A program made the position numbers and the translations under genes. Below, piece by piece: positions 42,461 to 52,689 of a stretch of DNA of 64,000 bases; positions within the stretch are counted from its first letter, which is position 1, and each line of letters opens with the position of its first letter. The notes beneath the pieces are model-generated. The model had not been told where the DNA came from and ran no database searches. It saw nothing but the letters and a program-made list of their open reading frames with translations. Origin of the DNA: Agarophyton chilense (lineage: Eukaryota > Rhodophyta > Florideophyceae > Gracilariales > Gracilariaceae); contig JARGXX010000026.1 in NCBI GenBank assembly GCA_030374765.1, positions 1 through 64,000 on the forward strand, read 5' to 3'.

Positions 42461-43157
42461 TGTTGGCTGTTGACCCTGTGCTGTCACTGAAAACCAAAAG
42501 TGCAGGGGAGCATGGGCTGTTTTGGAGGGTGCCTCTGGAAAAGCGCATATGCGTGTCAGTCGGATCTCAACGTGAACTCGGGCTGTGATTGGCTACTGCA
42601 AATGTGCACATGCAATGGGGTGTGTACAAGTGGTATGGCACTATTGGGTTTGTCTGTGGTACACGTGTGTACGTGGTCTACTTGTACTACTGTGCACGCT
42701 GTTCAACCTGTCCAGCTGGTGTACTATGAACACATCTCACAAGGTGTAACGAATGTACTTGGAGAAGAGACGTGACATGTGTATTACAGAAGACTTGGTG
42801 TACTGTGCTGGAACGTGAATGTGTATGGAGGCGGATTGCAAGTAGTGTGTGCTGGCATATTGAATTTGTGCACACGTCAGTGTAATTATTGGCTGTGCAC
42901 TGTGTGCACTGTATATTGCCTTGTTGTGCGCTGCAATGAACATTGACTAGGGTTAATGTCATGCTTGAATATGATTGGTAGTATTGAGTGTCCCTGCTTT
43001 GTAGTCTAGGGTTTACTTTGGGTTGGAGTCTAGACAACTGACGTTTTGAAGTAGTATAAAAGTGAAAGTTTGAGCGCCTCCAAGTAAATCCAAGCCAGAG
43101 CTGGCGAACTTCCTTTTCATTCCCTCAACCTTTCCTTCAGCTTTTCCCTTTCCATCA
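42461..43157 (+). repeat. 3' LTR of A5 (697 bp)
   Basis: It starts TGTTGGC and ends CCATCA. The next bases, GGGTGATTG, belong to an unrelated minus-strand open frame, so this is the right edge of the whole A/B complex. Confidence 0.92.
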
Positions 43158-43609
43158 GGGTGATTGTAAAACACGCATTGTAGACCCGAAACGCTATCGT
43201 CCCCACTAGTGAATAAAGGGAAAGCGTCCGCATCACTTTGTCCTGATGTTTGGTAGTTATCGCTTGCAACGGTGTATGAAGAACGCAGTTTTGACCAGCG
43301 TTTCTTTATCGTTGTGCCATTCCGAACGTGTGGATGGAGAGATGGGTCAAACTGAACCAAGAGGTCTTCTGTGACTCTGATATTCCACTGAAGACTGTAG
43401 AGGTCTCGGTGCAGTGGGTATCCACATAAATAGCCGCGGAGAGCAGGTGTCACCTTGCGAGCGACGGTTCTTTGATAAGAAGGGAGTGTGCGAAAAGCAG
43501 CCAGGTGTACCTGAACAATGGGGATAATACGTGTATTCACGAGGCAGTTGTCCAGATGCGGCAGTACGTAATTCACACGAGATTGGCTGGACAACCCTTC
43601 TGACAACAA
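43158..43609 (-). CDS. Open frame interrupted by A5, possible Myb/SANT-like protein
   Basis: About 150 codons on the minus strand run from near 43609 into the A5 LTR, so the C-terminus is displaced. No ATG is seen at the 5' limit, so the start or an upstream exon is unknown. The segment TTIKKRWSKLRSSYTVASDN followed by SGQ, an acidic-aromatic stretch and a Tyr resembles the helix region of Myb/SANT-like DNA-binding proteins linked to transposons in algae and oomycetes. That similarity is from memory and weak. It is the only candidate host or transposon gene directly at the edge of the complex. Confidence 0.3.
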
Positions 43610-44050
43610 AAATTGCCAGGTAACAGTAGAGAAAACAACAAAGAAACATCACACACACACGCAGAAAGCTGTAGAAAAAGGGCGGTAAATGCGCAACAGT
43701 AGAGGGTATCCTCGGAACAAGAGCTACAGATCAGAACGGTTACGAACTGATGCTCTAGGTGTTCTTTGGTGGTAAACCACTTTAGGATTTCTAGGACTCA
43801 CCAAGACGGTGTTTAGGTTGATTGGTTGTTGGCTGGCCTTCCGCTGTCTTCATCTGGGCCTTGCGCCCTTTAATGTGCCAAGAGGCAAAGCAAGTACTGT
43901 ACGGTAATGCATACACGTGGCGTGCCACTAAACAATTATCTAAATAATACCAAATAAAATATTTGGTGATCGTACCTCACAGTGTACACTAAATACAGTA
44001 CTTCCTAATTAAATTTCTCCTGTCCAAACCATTCCATGAAATAATTCTTC
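43610..44050. other. Intergenic stretch, nothing recognised
   Basis: About 440 bp without a credible gene. It contains a short CA run near 43650 and AT-rich patches near 43930-44010. No promoter or repeat is assignable. Confidence 0.4.
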
Positions 44051-45094
44051 TCATAACTTCTCGTAATCAAGTATAGCCCAAGCAATAGCACATGAATGCC
44101 GTATCGCGACTTCGTAGTATTTTCGAACGGTCAAACTCAGTGGCATCCAGAATGCTACAGTGACTCCGTTAAATGGCTCCGGAGACCAGGCTACGAAACC
44201 AGTAGCATTAAAGAGTTCCAGAAACTTATTTACACAAGGGTCGTGCCTACCTGCGCCTAATGCTGCCCTTGTTGCGATGCGCTGGTACATTTGCTACACG
44301 GTAGTCTGATGCCGAGAGTCTGAAATAAAGTGGCACGGTCTCGCCGTTTCGTGCTTTGTCCAATTTGGTGCTCTACCACACCCTCCACCAACTCGAGCCG
44401 CATTAATAGCAAACGAAGTATCAACGCATCGTTGATCTTCACACTCCAGTGCTAGAGTTTCGATATGCCCACATTCGGACACACCTGCTTGCAAAAGCCA
44501 AGATGCTAAAAATGCCATCGTGCCAGATCCTGAAAATCCTATTCGTCACAGTGCAAAAGAAAGTAGAGTTTGCGGTAGTTGTTTTGGTTGGCTCTAGAAC
44601 TGAGCGGGAGCGGCTTTGAAGGAAAACATCTAGCTTTTCATCAGCATCAACTGTCGCTCCAGTTTCTGGGAAGCACAAATCGTTGGCGTCGTTGCTCTTA
44701 GTCACGACGAGGGGATTGTAGCTTGCGTTTTATGCCTCCCACCACAGGAGCTGCTATGAGAATTGGGCATAACCACTGTTCCAACAGCAACATTTGCGCG
44801 TTTTCGACGAGGTGGTTGCGGCGGGGCGACAACATGTGCTCTAGAAACGCCGGTTTTAATCCGTGTAGGCGGGGATGTTGGCATGCTTTCTGCGTTTATC
44901 CAACTTGCGGATGGTCTGCTGTCTGTGAAAATGTCATCCTGACTGCGTTTGTCGCTCTCAGTGTGATCGTCGTCATGACGGTGATGGCCATCATTAGGTT
45001 CTTGCATGTCATGTGGGTGTCCAACGTCGTTAAGATGATGGTCATCGGAAGGGCGATGATCATAGCAGCTGTTCAGTACGATGGTTTTCGGCAT
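44051..45094 (-). pseudogene. Decayed unrecognised gene in three overlapping frames
   Basis: Three minus-strand frames follow one another. The first (45094-44702, 130 codons with an ATG) is His/Asp-rich (DGHHRHDDDH) with a basic RRKR patch. The second (44705-44439) has no ATG. The third (44518-44051) is open apart from one stop near 44296 and reads on in the same frame. The overlap and lack of starts suggest one old gene broken by shifts, or exons of a spliced gene. No domain is recognised. Confidence 0.25.
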
Positions 45095-45239
45095 CGCTGA
45101 TTGGCCTAGATGGCGAGTTGTTCTGAGCGTTTTTGTACACCCAAGAGGAAGAGTATCTACCGCTTGGATGTCTCGGACGTGTGTGTGGCGTCACTAATTG
45201 ACGCAAAAAGAGGCAGAGCGAAAGAGGTTAGAGATGCTA

Positions 45240-45680
45240 CTTGGATGAAGGAGAGGTGACGGTGGCGCTTAGGTTGACGGTGACGGTAAGATGAGGGTAA
45301 AGATGGGGTGATGTAGAGGATTGATTGAAGGTAAGCTGCGAAGAAAGAGAGTCAGGCTGAGGAGAGGGACAGGGTGAAGCTGAATATGACTCTGAAGATT
45401 TCTTAACATTAAAGTTGAGAAGAAACAGTGACGCTTAGGATTGGGTGACGCTGAGCGAAACGGTGACTGCGACGTTGAAGACGGGTGACGCTGATTGTAA
45501 CGGTGACTGCGACGCTGAGGACGGGGTGAGGATGTTTCGAGGATGTGACACTGTCGATGGGGTGATGAAATAGTTGAGAAGAGGAAGAGTGATGCTTAAG
45601 ATAGGGTGACGTTGAAGGTTAAGGTGCCTGAAAAAGAGGGTGAATGACGCTGCGGGCAGAGGTGAGGATATGGTTATGGT
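45240..45680. repeat. Degenerate GGTGACG-rich minisatellite
   Basis: A purine-rich stretch with many variants of GGTGACGCTGA. The clearest part is two 40-bp units at 45443-45482 and 45483-45522, each starting GGGTGACGCTGA and differing at about six positions. Around them the pattern is looser. An open frame on the other strand (45782-45435) is a by-product of the repeat and is not called. Confidence 0.6.
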
Positions 45681-45733
45681 CAACCCGGTTGTAACGCAAT
45701 GACTGTTGGGCCAGCGTACGTGTCTCGACCGGT

Positions 45734-45780
45734 GATAGCGTGGTAGAGCGGGTCGTAAGGTTCGAATCCTTGACGGCGGC
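45734..45780 (+). pseudogene. tRNA-like relic with A-box and B-box-like motifs
   Basis: TAGCGTGGTAGAGC followed by GGTTCGAATCC resembles a tRNA D arm and T arm. The T stem TAAGG/CCTTG can pair. The region for an anticodon arm is only about nine bases and the acceptor halves do not pair well, so it is not a functional tRNA. It could be a pseudo-tRNA or the head of a degenerate SINE. Confidence 0.35.
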
Positions 45781-46158
45781 ATTCCCAGAGTACTTGGTGC
45801 AATGGGCTGGCGTTTAATGCGTAGCCCCGCAGGTTGGAGCTACGGAAACGATGGCCTGAAGACCAATTCGTGGAACAAATATGCCAAGAGGGGTTATTTA
45901 GTATCCCAACGGTGCCTAGCTAACTCTAAGGGAGAAGCGTCACTCGAGCCAAGTAAATAGTACTGGCGAGGCCCTGGGATCTCCCTGGCCCTGTAATGCT
46001 AGTCTATTACACTAATTAGAATAAAGTAATAATCTACATGAGTCCACCTGAGGTCGACCTGTCCGCGTGGCGTCTGTAAGCGTCAGGGCGCGGCGGCTTA
46101 CAGAGCTCAACCGTTATCATCGCTCCTTCACAATACTTTTTACTCCTGGAAATTCAGA
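45781..46158. other. Intergenic stretch with a 9-bp hairpin
   Basis: No gene is seen. A perfect inverted repeat TCTGTAAGC/GCTTACAGA (46073-46081 and 46096-46104) with a 14 nt GC-rich loop is the only clear structure. No 5' LTR of the following copia relic could be found here. Confidence 0.45.
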
Positions 46159-48043
46159 ATGATGAACTATCTCAAGAAGAAAAACTACTGGAACGTCGTG
46201 ATTGGAAGTGAAGAAAACTCGACAGCAAACGAAAAAGCTTTAATAGATATCAGCCTTTCCGTTGATGATAGTCAAATTGTCTATGTTTAATCTGCCACTA
46301 ATGGAACAGAAGCTTGGAATGCATTGTCAGAAGCTTATGAAAACAAAGAAATGGCATAAAAATGGACTTAGAAGACAAATTTATTTCATAGAGACTAAAT
46401 AAGGGAGATTCAGCAAAACAACACATTGAAGATCTGAAGCGTTTAAAAACCAGATTGCACCATCTTGGAGTTCAAAAACCGGAAGAAGAGTATGTTATGC
46501 GTCTACTACGAAGTTTGCCCAAATCGTATGAAAGTTTGGTAGTAACATTGGAAAACATGGCAGAAAAATTTAGTATCGAAGAAGATCAACTCCAGAATTC
46601 TACGAGAGGAGTCCAGAAAAAATTTGTCTTCAGAGAATGAAAAATGTGGAAACCTGTTACAGGAAAAATCGAACAAACGGAAAACACCATTATTGTCAGA
46701 AGAAAGGACGTAAAATAGCAGACAGCAGACTTCGAAAAAGGAACAATCATAGTTCAGAAAATCATTCTTCATCGAGTAATCAGCAGAATGAAAGGATGGA
46801 AAATTCGAACAGAAATTCATCACATTTTCTAATGGCCGAACAGAAAGTAGAAAAATTATCCGGAACTTGGTATATGGACTCTGGGGCATCACTTCACATG
46901 ACGAATGACGAAAAATGGTTTATGGAAGGAACTGTCAAGAATATCAACTCTGAAAGTATACGACTTGGAAATGGATCAAGTGTATTCTCCCACAAAAAAG
47001 AAGATATATGGATGGAAATTTTTATTCATGGAAAGAAGAGCACTACTTCAGTTCATGATGTGCTTTTTGTTCCTGAAATCGCAATGAATATTATATCTAT
47101 TGGACAAATTGACGAACGTGGTCACTCAGTGTAATTCAAAAATGGATGGTGCCGGGTATTTTTAAAAGAAACAAATGAAACACTGCTTCAAGAAAAGACA
47201 GAAAATTCAACATACAGTTTCAGAAGCCACCAGAAAATCATTTGTTTATTTTATGATAAGCAAAGATGAAGTCACAGCAAAAATTACGGATTTCATGACA
47301 ATGATCTAGAAACAAACAGACCCGTCTGTGAAACAGATTCGAAGCGATAGAGGTGGTGAGTATATTTCTGAAAAACTACAGACATTTTTAAAGAAGAAAA
47401 GAATTATTCAATAGCTAACAGCAGCTCATGAGCCACAACAAAATGGAATTGCCGAGGGATTAATCGAAGACTATATGAAAAAGCTCGATGCATGCTGTAC
47501 TATCAAGATTTACCTAAAGTATTTTGGGAAGAGGCATTTCAAACTGCAATTGCGTTAAGGAAATTTATGCCAACGAAAATTCTGAGAGACATGAGTCTTT
47601 TTGAAAAATGGTCTCGAAGAAAACCAAGCATTTCTCATTTTCGTGTCTTTGGATGCAAAGCGTTTGTTTTTATTACAAAAGACAAGAGAAGGAAATAGGA
47701 TCCAAAAGCCAAATAATGTACTTTTCTCGGATATGAAGGAAATAACTACCGATTCATGGATGATAAGAAAAAGAAACTCTTCGTGAGTGCGAACGCTAAA
47801 TTTCAAGAAATACCGGATACAAGGAATTTTGAGATTGAAGTAAGAACGAAAAACGATATTCAGAATCAGGAAGAAACGCACCCAATACTATCAGAAAATA
47901 TTCAAGAGCAACATGAAGTTCACGAAGACAATGAAGAAAATATTGACGAAGTTCCCAGACATTCAAAAAGAATCAGAAAACAGTCTACATCGCTAACTTA
48001 CGAACATGCTGATGAAAATGAGGAAACTTGACAAGGAGCTGTA

Positions 48044-49615
48044 ATGATGCTGGCTAATGAGACAGAACTAAAAACATACAATGATGCAATCATAGTACCG
48101 GCTAAAAACAATTGGAAGAGTGCAATGGAAATAGAAATGACTTCTTTACAAGGAAACCAAACATGGAAACTGGTTCAAGTCTCACCGGAAATGAGAATAC
48201 TTTCTCCAAGATGGGTATATAAAGTCAAGCCAAAGAGTGGAAATCTAGACAGAATATTCAAAGCTCTGCTGGTATGCAGAAGGTATCAACAAAAATACGG
48301 GCCTGAGTATTTCGATACATATGCATCTGTTATGAGAATGGCATCTCTTCGGACCATGCTGGCAGTTGCATTTCAAAGCCAAATGCACATATGCCAAATG
48401 GATGTAAAGACTGCCTTCTTTAATGGAATAATTGAGGAAGAACTCTTCATGTACCAACCTGAAGGTTATATTGATACAAAAAATCCAACCCATGTATGCA
48501 AACTTGAGAAATCAATTTATGGACTGAAACAGGCACCAAGAGCATGGTACACGGTAATTAGCAAAGTGTTGGACACCATGAACTTTAAAAGATCCCATAC
48601 CGACAATGAAATCTTTATCGGACATATTCACATCAACATTATCTATATTGCACTATATGTAGATGATTTGGTAATGGCATGCTGTGATAAGGATATTCTG
48701 GATATGGTTAAAAATCAACTTAGCTCGACATTCAAAATGAAAGACCTAGGAAAAAATCGTCATGTTTTGGGAATTGAAATCGATTACAGCCGAGAGAAAG
48801 GACATATGAAACTTGCACAATCATATTATGCGAGAACGATTTTAAATCGATTCAATATTGAGTCGTGCAAAGAATTTAATACGCCAATGGAAGCAAATAT
48901 AATTCTTCGAAAGAAAGATAAGAAGGAAATGAATATTGAAAACATCCCGTACAAAGAACTTATCGGCTCCTTTATGTACTTGATGCTGGGAACAAGACCA
49001 GACTTGGCTTATGCTATTGGGGTACTCAGCCAGTTTTCTGGAAATCATTCGATGGAGCATTGGAAAGCCTGCATACGAATGTTGAGGTATGTCCAGAAGA
49101 AAAAGGATTCCTTCTCGCTCTATACAAGAGATGATACACCCAAAGTAACATTGTACAGTGATGCAAGTTGGGGAAATACAGAAGAACGAAAATCTATCTC
49201 TGGATTTGGGACTTACTATGGAAAATGACTTCTATCATGGAGCAGCAAAAAGCAGAATACTGTTGCTCTGTCATGCACTGAAGCCAAACTAATGGCTCTA
49301 TCTGCCACTGTGAAAGAAGGACAATGGATTTCAAAATTATTGTATGACTTGACATCTGAAATCATCACCCCTTTCAAAATCTTTGTTTACAATCAGTCTT
49401 CGATTGCCATATCTAAAAACCAAGACAGTCGTGGGAAGACCAAACATATATCTATAAGATAATTCTATATTCATGAATGCTTGAAGAATGGAGAGCTGGT
49501 TCTTGATTACTGTCGAACACAAGATATGGCAGCTGATATTTTCACGAAGTCACTAAACATAATCAAGCACTGGAATTTCGTGAATATGCTTGGGTTAAGG
49601 CAGTTATCAAGTTGA
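48044..49615 (+). pseudogene. pol: RT and RNase H region of relic C
   Basis: The best kept part of C. RT has WKSAMEIEM at the start, [22 protein letters not shown], and the active-site LYVDDLVMACC near 48653. RNase H begins near 49140 (YSDASWG) and continues in a weaker form to about 49615. It is a fossil with a few breaks in this part. Confidence 0.85.
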
Positions 49616-49622
49616 GGGATAG

Positions 49623-49912
49623 TGCTGTAGAAATCTCTATAAGGTCTAAAGGATACAAGTAGAAACTTTTCTATGAATTAGAACTGTGTAGGAGCATCTA
49701 GAAGCTTTCATAGAACATTTATTGTCGAAATCCTAAGAACTATATTAAAAGAAATGCTGTGCGTCTAGAACAAAGTAGAAGTGCTTTAGAGCACTATAAA
49801 AGAATAGGAGAATAAATACTGAGTACCGAAAAACGAACTCAAGTCTACACCTCACCAAGTTATCCGCGTTCTAAGTGTACTCCCTACGCTAGTTTTCTGT
49901 TCTTGTTGTTAC
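49623..49912 (+). repeat. Possible 3' LTR of relic C
   Basis: About 290 bp after the end of RNase H, starting TGCTGTAG and ending near ...TGTTACA. It contains TATA-like ACTATAAAAG near 49794. No second copy lies in the window, so the LTR call rests on position and ends only. Confidence 0.35.
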
Positions 49913-51854
49913 ATTTGTGTTTTCTGGTTAACGGTATTATTTCTGCCAAGGAATTAAAGACTTTTGAATGCTTTCAATGAGTCCTTGATGTTGTCTTTCG
50001 CCAGTTTCAATACGTGGCTTCGAAAGGTCTGGCGCCCGCGGAACCGTTGCAGGCATACGGTGTCTCCGTTTTTGTTCATGAAAAAGAACGGACTTTTCCA
50101 AGAATCTGTAGAATCGCAATATACCCGTACTGGTGATCAAAATGTCTGATTGTTAAGTTCTTTCCGTACGTTTCCATACGGTTCTCTCTCTGTATTTCAG
50201 AGCGAAACTCACTCGTCTCCTCGCATGATTTTTTTCTGCTTCTTTCATTGCGCTTTTGATTGGGTTTGCCCTTACCAGATTGTCTGGTAATGGTGAAATT
50301 CGGGCTGGTCACGAGAAAGTTTCGAAAAGACTAAATATTGGACATACTTCTTTGGGGCCCATAGTAATTATGTGAGAATACAGCGCTATTTGCAATCAAT
50401 AATTGTTTCCTGTGCTTTGAAATTCCGATTTCGGTTTTCTTAACGTAGTACGTAGCGGTCCGTGGCATCTTTGTACGTGGGAAACTGTCGCTAGAATCGT
50501 AATTGGTGCATAGTATATCCATATTCCAAATGACATCGCCCTTCCTGCGAATTTCTTGTAGACGATGTTCTTGCCTAGGTCGATGCGTGAAAAAAGTCCG
50601 GTGGTCCTTCGTAGACATAAATCTAACACCTGGTAAATGCTTTCCACACTGTTTCGATACCAACTTTGTTCAAGAATTTTGCGGCAGAAAAATGTGTGCA
50701 CAAACGATCTATGAAGTTTGAACAGTTCGCCTTTCGGGTAAAGCGCCTGCCCTTTGTCCCATTTGTACACCATGAAGTCCTTGATTAGATCCAATGGCTC
50801 GGTCCTTTTATGAAGACCAAACAGTTCTTCCAGAATCATATATCCCATTCTGAAATAAAAATATCCCACCGGGCAGGAAGTGGTCGAACTTCCTTGTCTA
50901 CTACATGAAATGTGACGTCAAACACATATAAAATATTTGGGGCTGGTATCGATAGTGTTGTGATGCCAAAAGTTTTTGAGTGATTCTCCGCTCCATCCTC
51001 TTACTCTCGTTGATGTTCTTTCAATTCTAACCGGCACGTCATTTTCTCTGCAGTAGAGAAATTAATGTCGGAGAATAATGAGACTTCTCCTGTTGGCTTC
51101 TGTATCGATAATGATCCCTCGAAAGTGATCATTTTCAGCTTCCTCTTTGAGAAGTTCGGTATTGATGTTTTTCATCATCTTCTTTTCATTTACGTAAACG
51201 CGCACAATAATAACAACAAGTTGTTGCCGACGTTGATTTAATTTCTGTATAGATATAGATAGATTCAGCAAGCATTGCATGGATTTCAGAGCAAGAATCA
51301 GACTCAAATTTCTCCGCGTTCTCACTGCAGCTATCAGAAAGTAAGAAATTTTTACCGATTTCGGCTGCCAAATAAATAAGGATGGCTCTGATCATGCTTT
51401 TGGAGAGTCTTTTTGACCTCATGGTAGCTGTGATTGTCTTTGCCGAGCTGGTCCATTCCAAAAACCTTCAACCTTGTATTTTTGCCAGTTTCTTCTTCCA
51501 GAAAGCTTGGAGAATATATTCATAGACTCTAAAAGACAATGACTAAGAGAGCGTTCAGTTGCAGAAACCGAATTCTGGTGCTTGTTTCTCTGGCAATGTA
51601 CGTTAACGAGCTCGATGTACTCGATAAAAATGAGGGATAGGCGTACCCGGCCTACTCGTTTTTTTTCCAAGGCACAGCCGAAACCAGTTCAACTCTGTCC
51701 ACGGATCATTTAAAGACTGTAAAAGTGAAGTATCAAGCTGGCTGGAAACTGTTGCATACCTACTTTCGTTTTATTAGACCAGCCACGCCATCCACTAAGA
51801 CACCCTGGCACTGAGAGATACGAAACAAGGCGCCAAAGAAACGGAAAAGGCTTA
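49913..51854 (-). other. Unrecognised decayed sequence with minus-strand frames
   Basis: Several overlapping minus-strand frames (for example 50869-50396, 157 codons; 51461-51186; 51670-51419) suggest an old coding element read on this strand, but none starts and ends convincingly and no domain is recognised. One piece is acidic and Ser-rich (SDSCSENAEKFESDSCSE). It may be a dead transposon. No terminal repeats were found. Confidence 0.25.
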
Positions 51855-52379
51855 GTGAACTGGTTTAATAAGACCTTTCCCAAATTAGGTACTGTGTTGT
51901 CCTTGAAAGAAAGACGGGCAGCTTTTTGTGACGCATTTAACCCTTGCGACTCAGGCACTGGTACCACACCATCGGGAAGAAAACTGGATGACCACTACCG
52001 GCGGAAGGTTCATTATACTGCAGTTGAAAGTGATACAATCCAAGCCCGGCGAGTCTCGAAGCCGAAATCACGAAAAGTTTTCTTTTTAGACATATCTGAC
52101 TCGTCACAAACCTCTATCTGTGGGAGCCGTCACAGACTTGACCAAACCCATGTTAAATTTGTTGGAAGAACTGCTGAATTTGAAGTTTCTTCAGAACTAC
52201 TGCCAACCTCGGTTCCTTTTTCGGAAAGTGAAGCATTTTTTATGCTATATGAAACTGAGTACTGTCAGTATCAATTTACTACACTAGTTGAAGAGCGAGA
52301 TTCAACCACCAGGAATAGAGAAAGAACTTCCCACCGAGTCAAACGGTTGTACGCCCGCTCGATAAAACGACCTCCATAA
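51855..52379 (+). CDS. Hypothetical open frame (174 codons)
   Basis: A plus-strand frame starting MNWFNKTFPKLG, fairly polar with several basic patches (SKPKSRK) and a basic C-terminus (RVKRLYARSIKRPP). No signal peptide, membrane segment or known motif is seen. It lies upstream of the gypsy relic and might be a remnant of its gag, or chance. Low confidence that it is a gene. Confidence 0.2.
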   Translation: MNWFNKTFPKLGTVLSLKERRAAFCDAFNPCDSGTGTTPSGRKLDDHYRRKVHYTAVESDTIQARRVSKPKSRKVFFLDISDSSQTSICGSRHRLDQTHVKFVGRTAEFEVSSELLPTSVPFSESEAFFMLYETEYCQYQFTTLVEERDSTTRNRERTSHRVKRLYARSIKRPP

Positions 52380-52689
52380 TCTGCGAATAATTTCTTTGAG
52401 CATGGTAATATTTCTTCGAAGTTCCCAGTTCTTCTAAGGGATAGGTCGAGATTAGTCGCTCAGTATGAATTGCTCTTCCCCGAAGATCAAACTCGAGTCC
52501 AGAAAACTGCATTTTGCTGTGCAAAATAGATTTCGAACGAGTACTGTGTGATTCATGCAACCTAGGGCTGGCTGCAGAGGCTTCCAAGCTGTCTTTAAAG
52601 CATCAAATCGTATTCTCGAACGATAATTCGTAGGATTTCGGATATGGATGTTTCCAAGGTCGGTAGGTACCTGAGCCTACACGCTAATA
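52380..52689. other. Short stretch with nothing recognised
   Basis: About 310 bp between two plus-strand frames. No gene, repeat or structured element is apparent. Confidence 0.35.

Larger units (their letters stand above)
36522..43157 (+). mobile_element. Family A copia element with two LTRs (A5)
   Basis: A 6636 bp plus-strand element: 5' LTR 36522-37218, primer-binding site 37219-37232, leader, gag-pol 38415-42440, polypurine tract 42451-42460 and 3' LTR 42461-43157. The coding frame looks whole. The LTRs differ at about 11-12 of 697 sites by eye, more than in A2. The flanks do not match (ATAAT on the left, GGGTG on the right), so there is no target duplication and at least one end has been exchanged by recombination or misassembly. 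Confidence 0.92.
46159..49912 (+). mobile_element. Old AT-rich Ty1/copia relic (C)
   Basis: A decayed copia element of a family distinct from A and B. Parts in order: gag from about 46159, zinc-knuckle remnant near 46690, protease with MDSGASLHMT near 46878, remnants of integrase about 47250-47700, RT about 48044-49000, RNase H to about 49615, and a possible 3' LTR. The 5' LTR was not found. It is broken with perhaps ten or more breaks, and it is AT-rich compared with A and B. It is much older than the left-hand complex. Confidence 0.85.

Noticed and set aside
45734-45780. A functional tRNA gene.
   Set aside because: No anticodon arm fits between the D-like and T-like arms and the acceptor strands do not pair.
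45435-45782. A 115-codon minus-strand frame near the minisatellite.
   Set aside because: It is low-complexity translation of the GGTGACG repeat plus the tRNA-like sequence.
50331-50869. Possible piggyBac-type transposase fragment.
   Set aside because: A few residues looked similar (GDVIWN, LCT), but no catalytic Asp pattern or adjacent domains could be lined up, so the similarity was judged to be chance.
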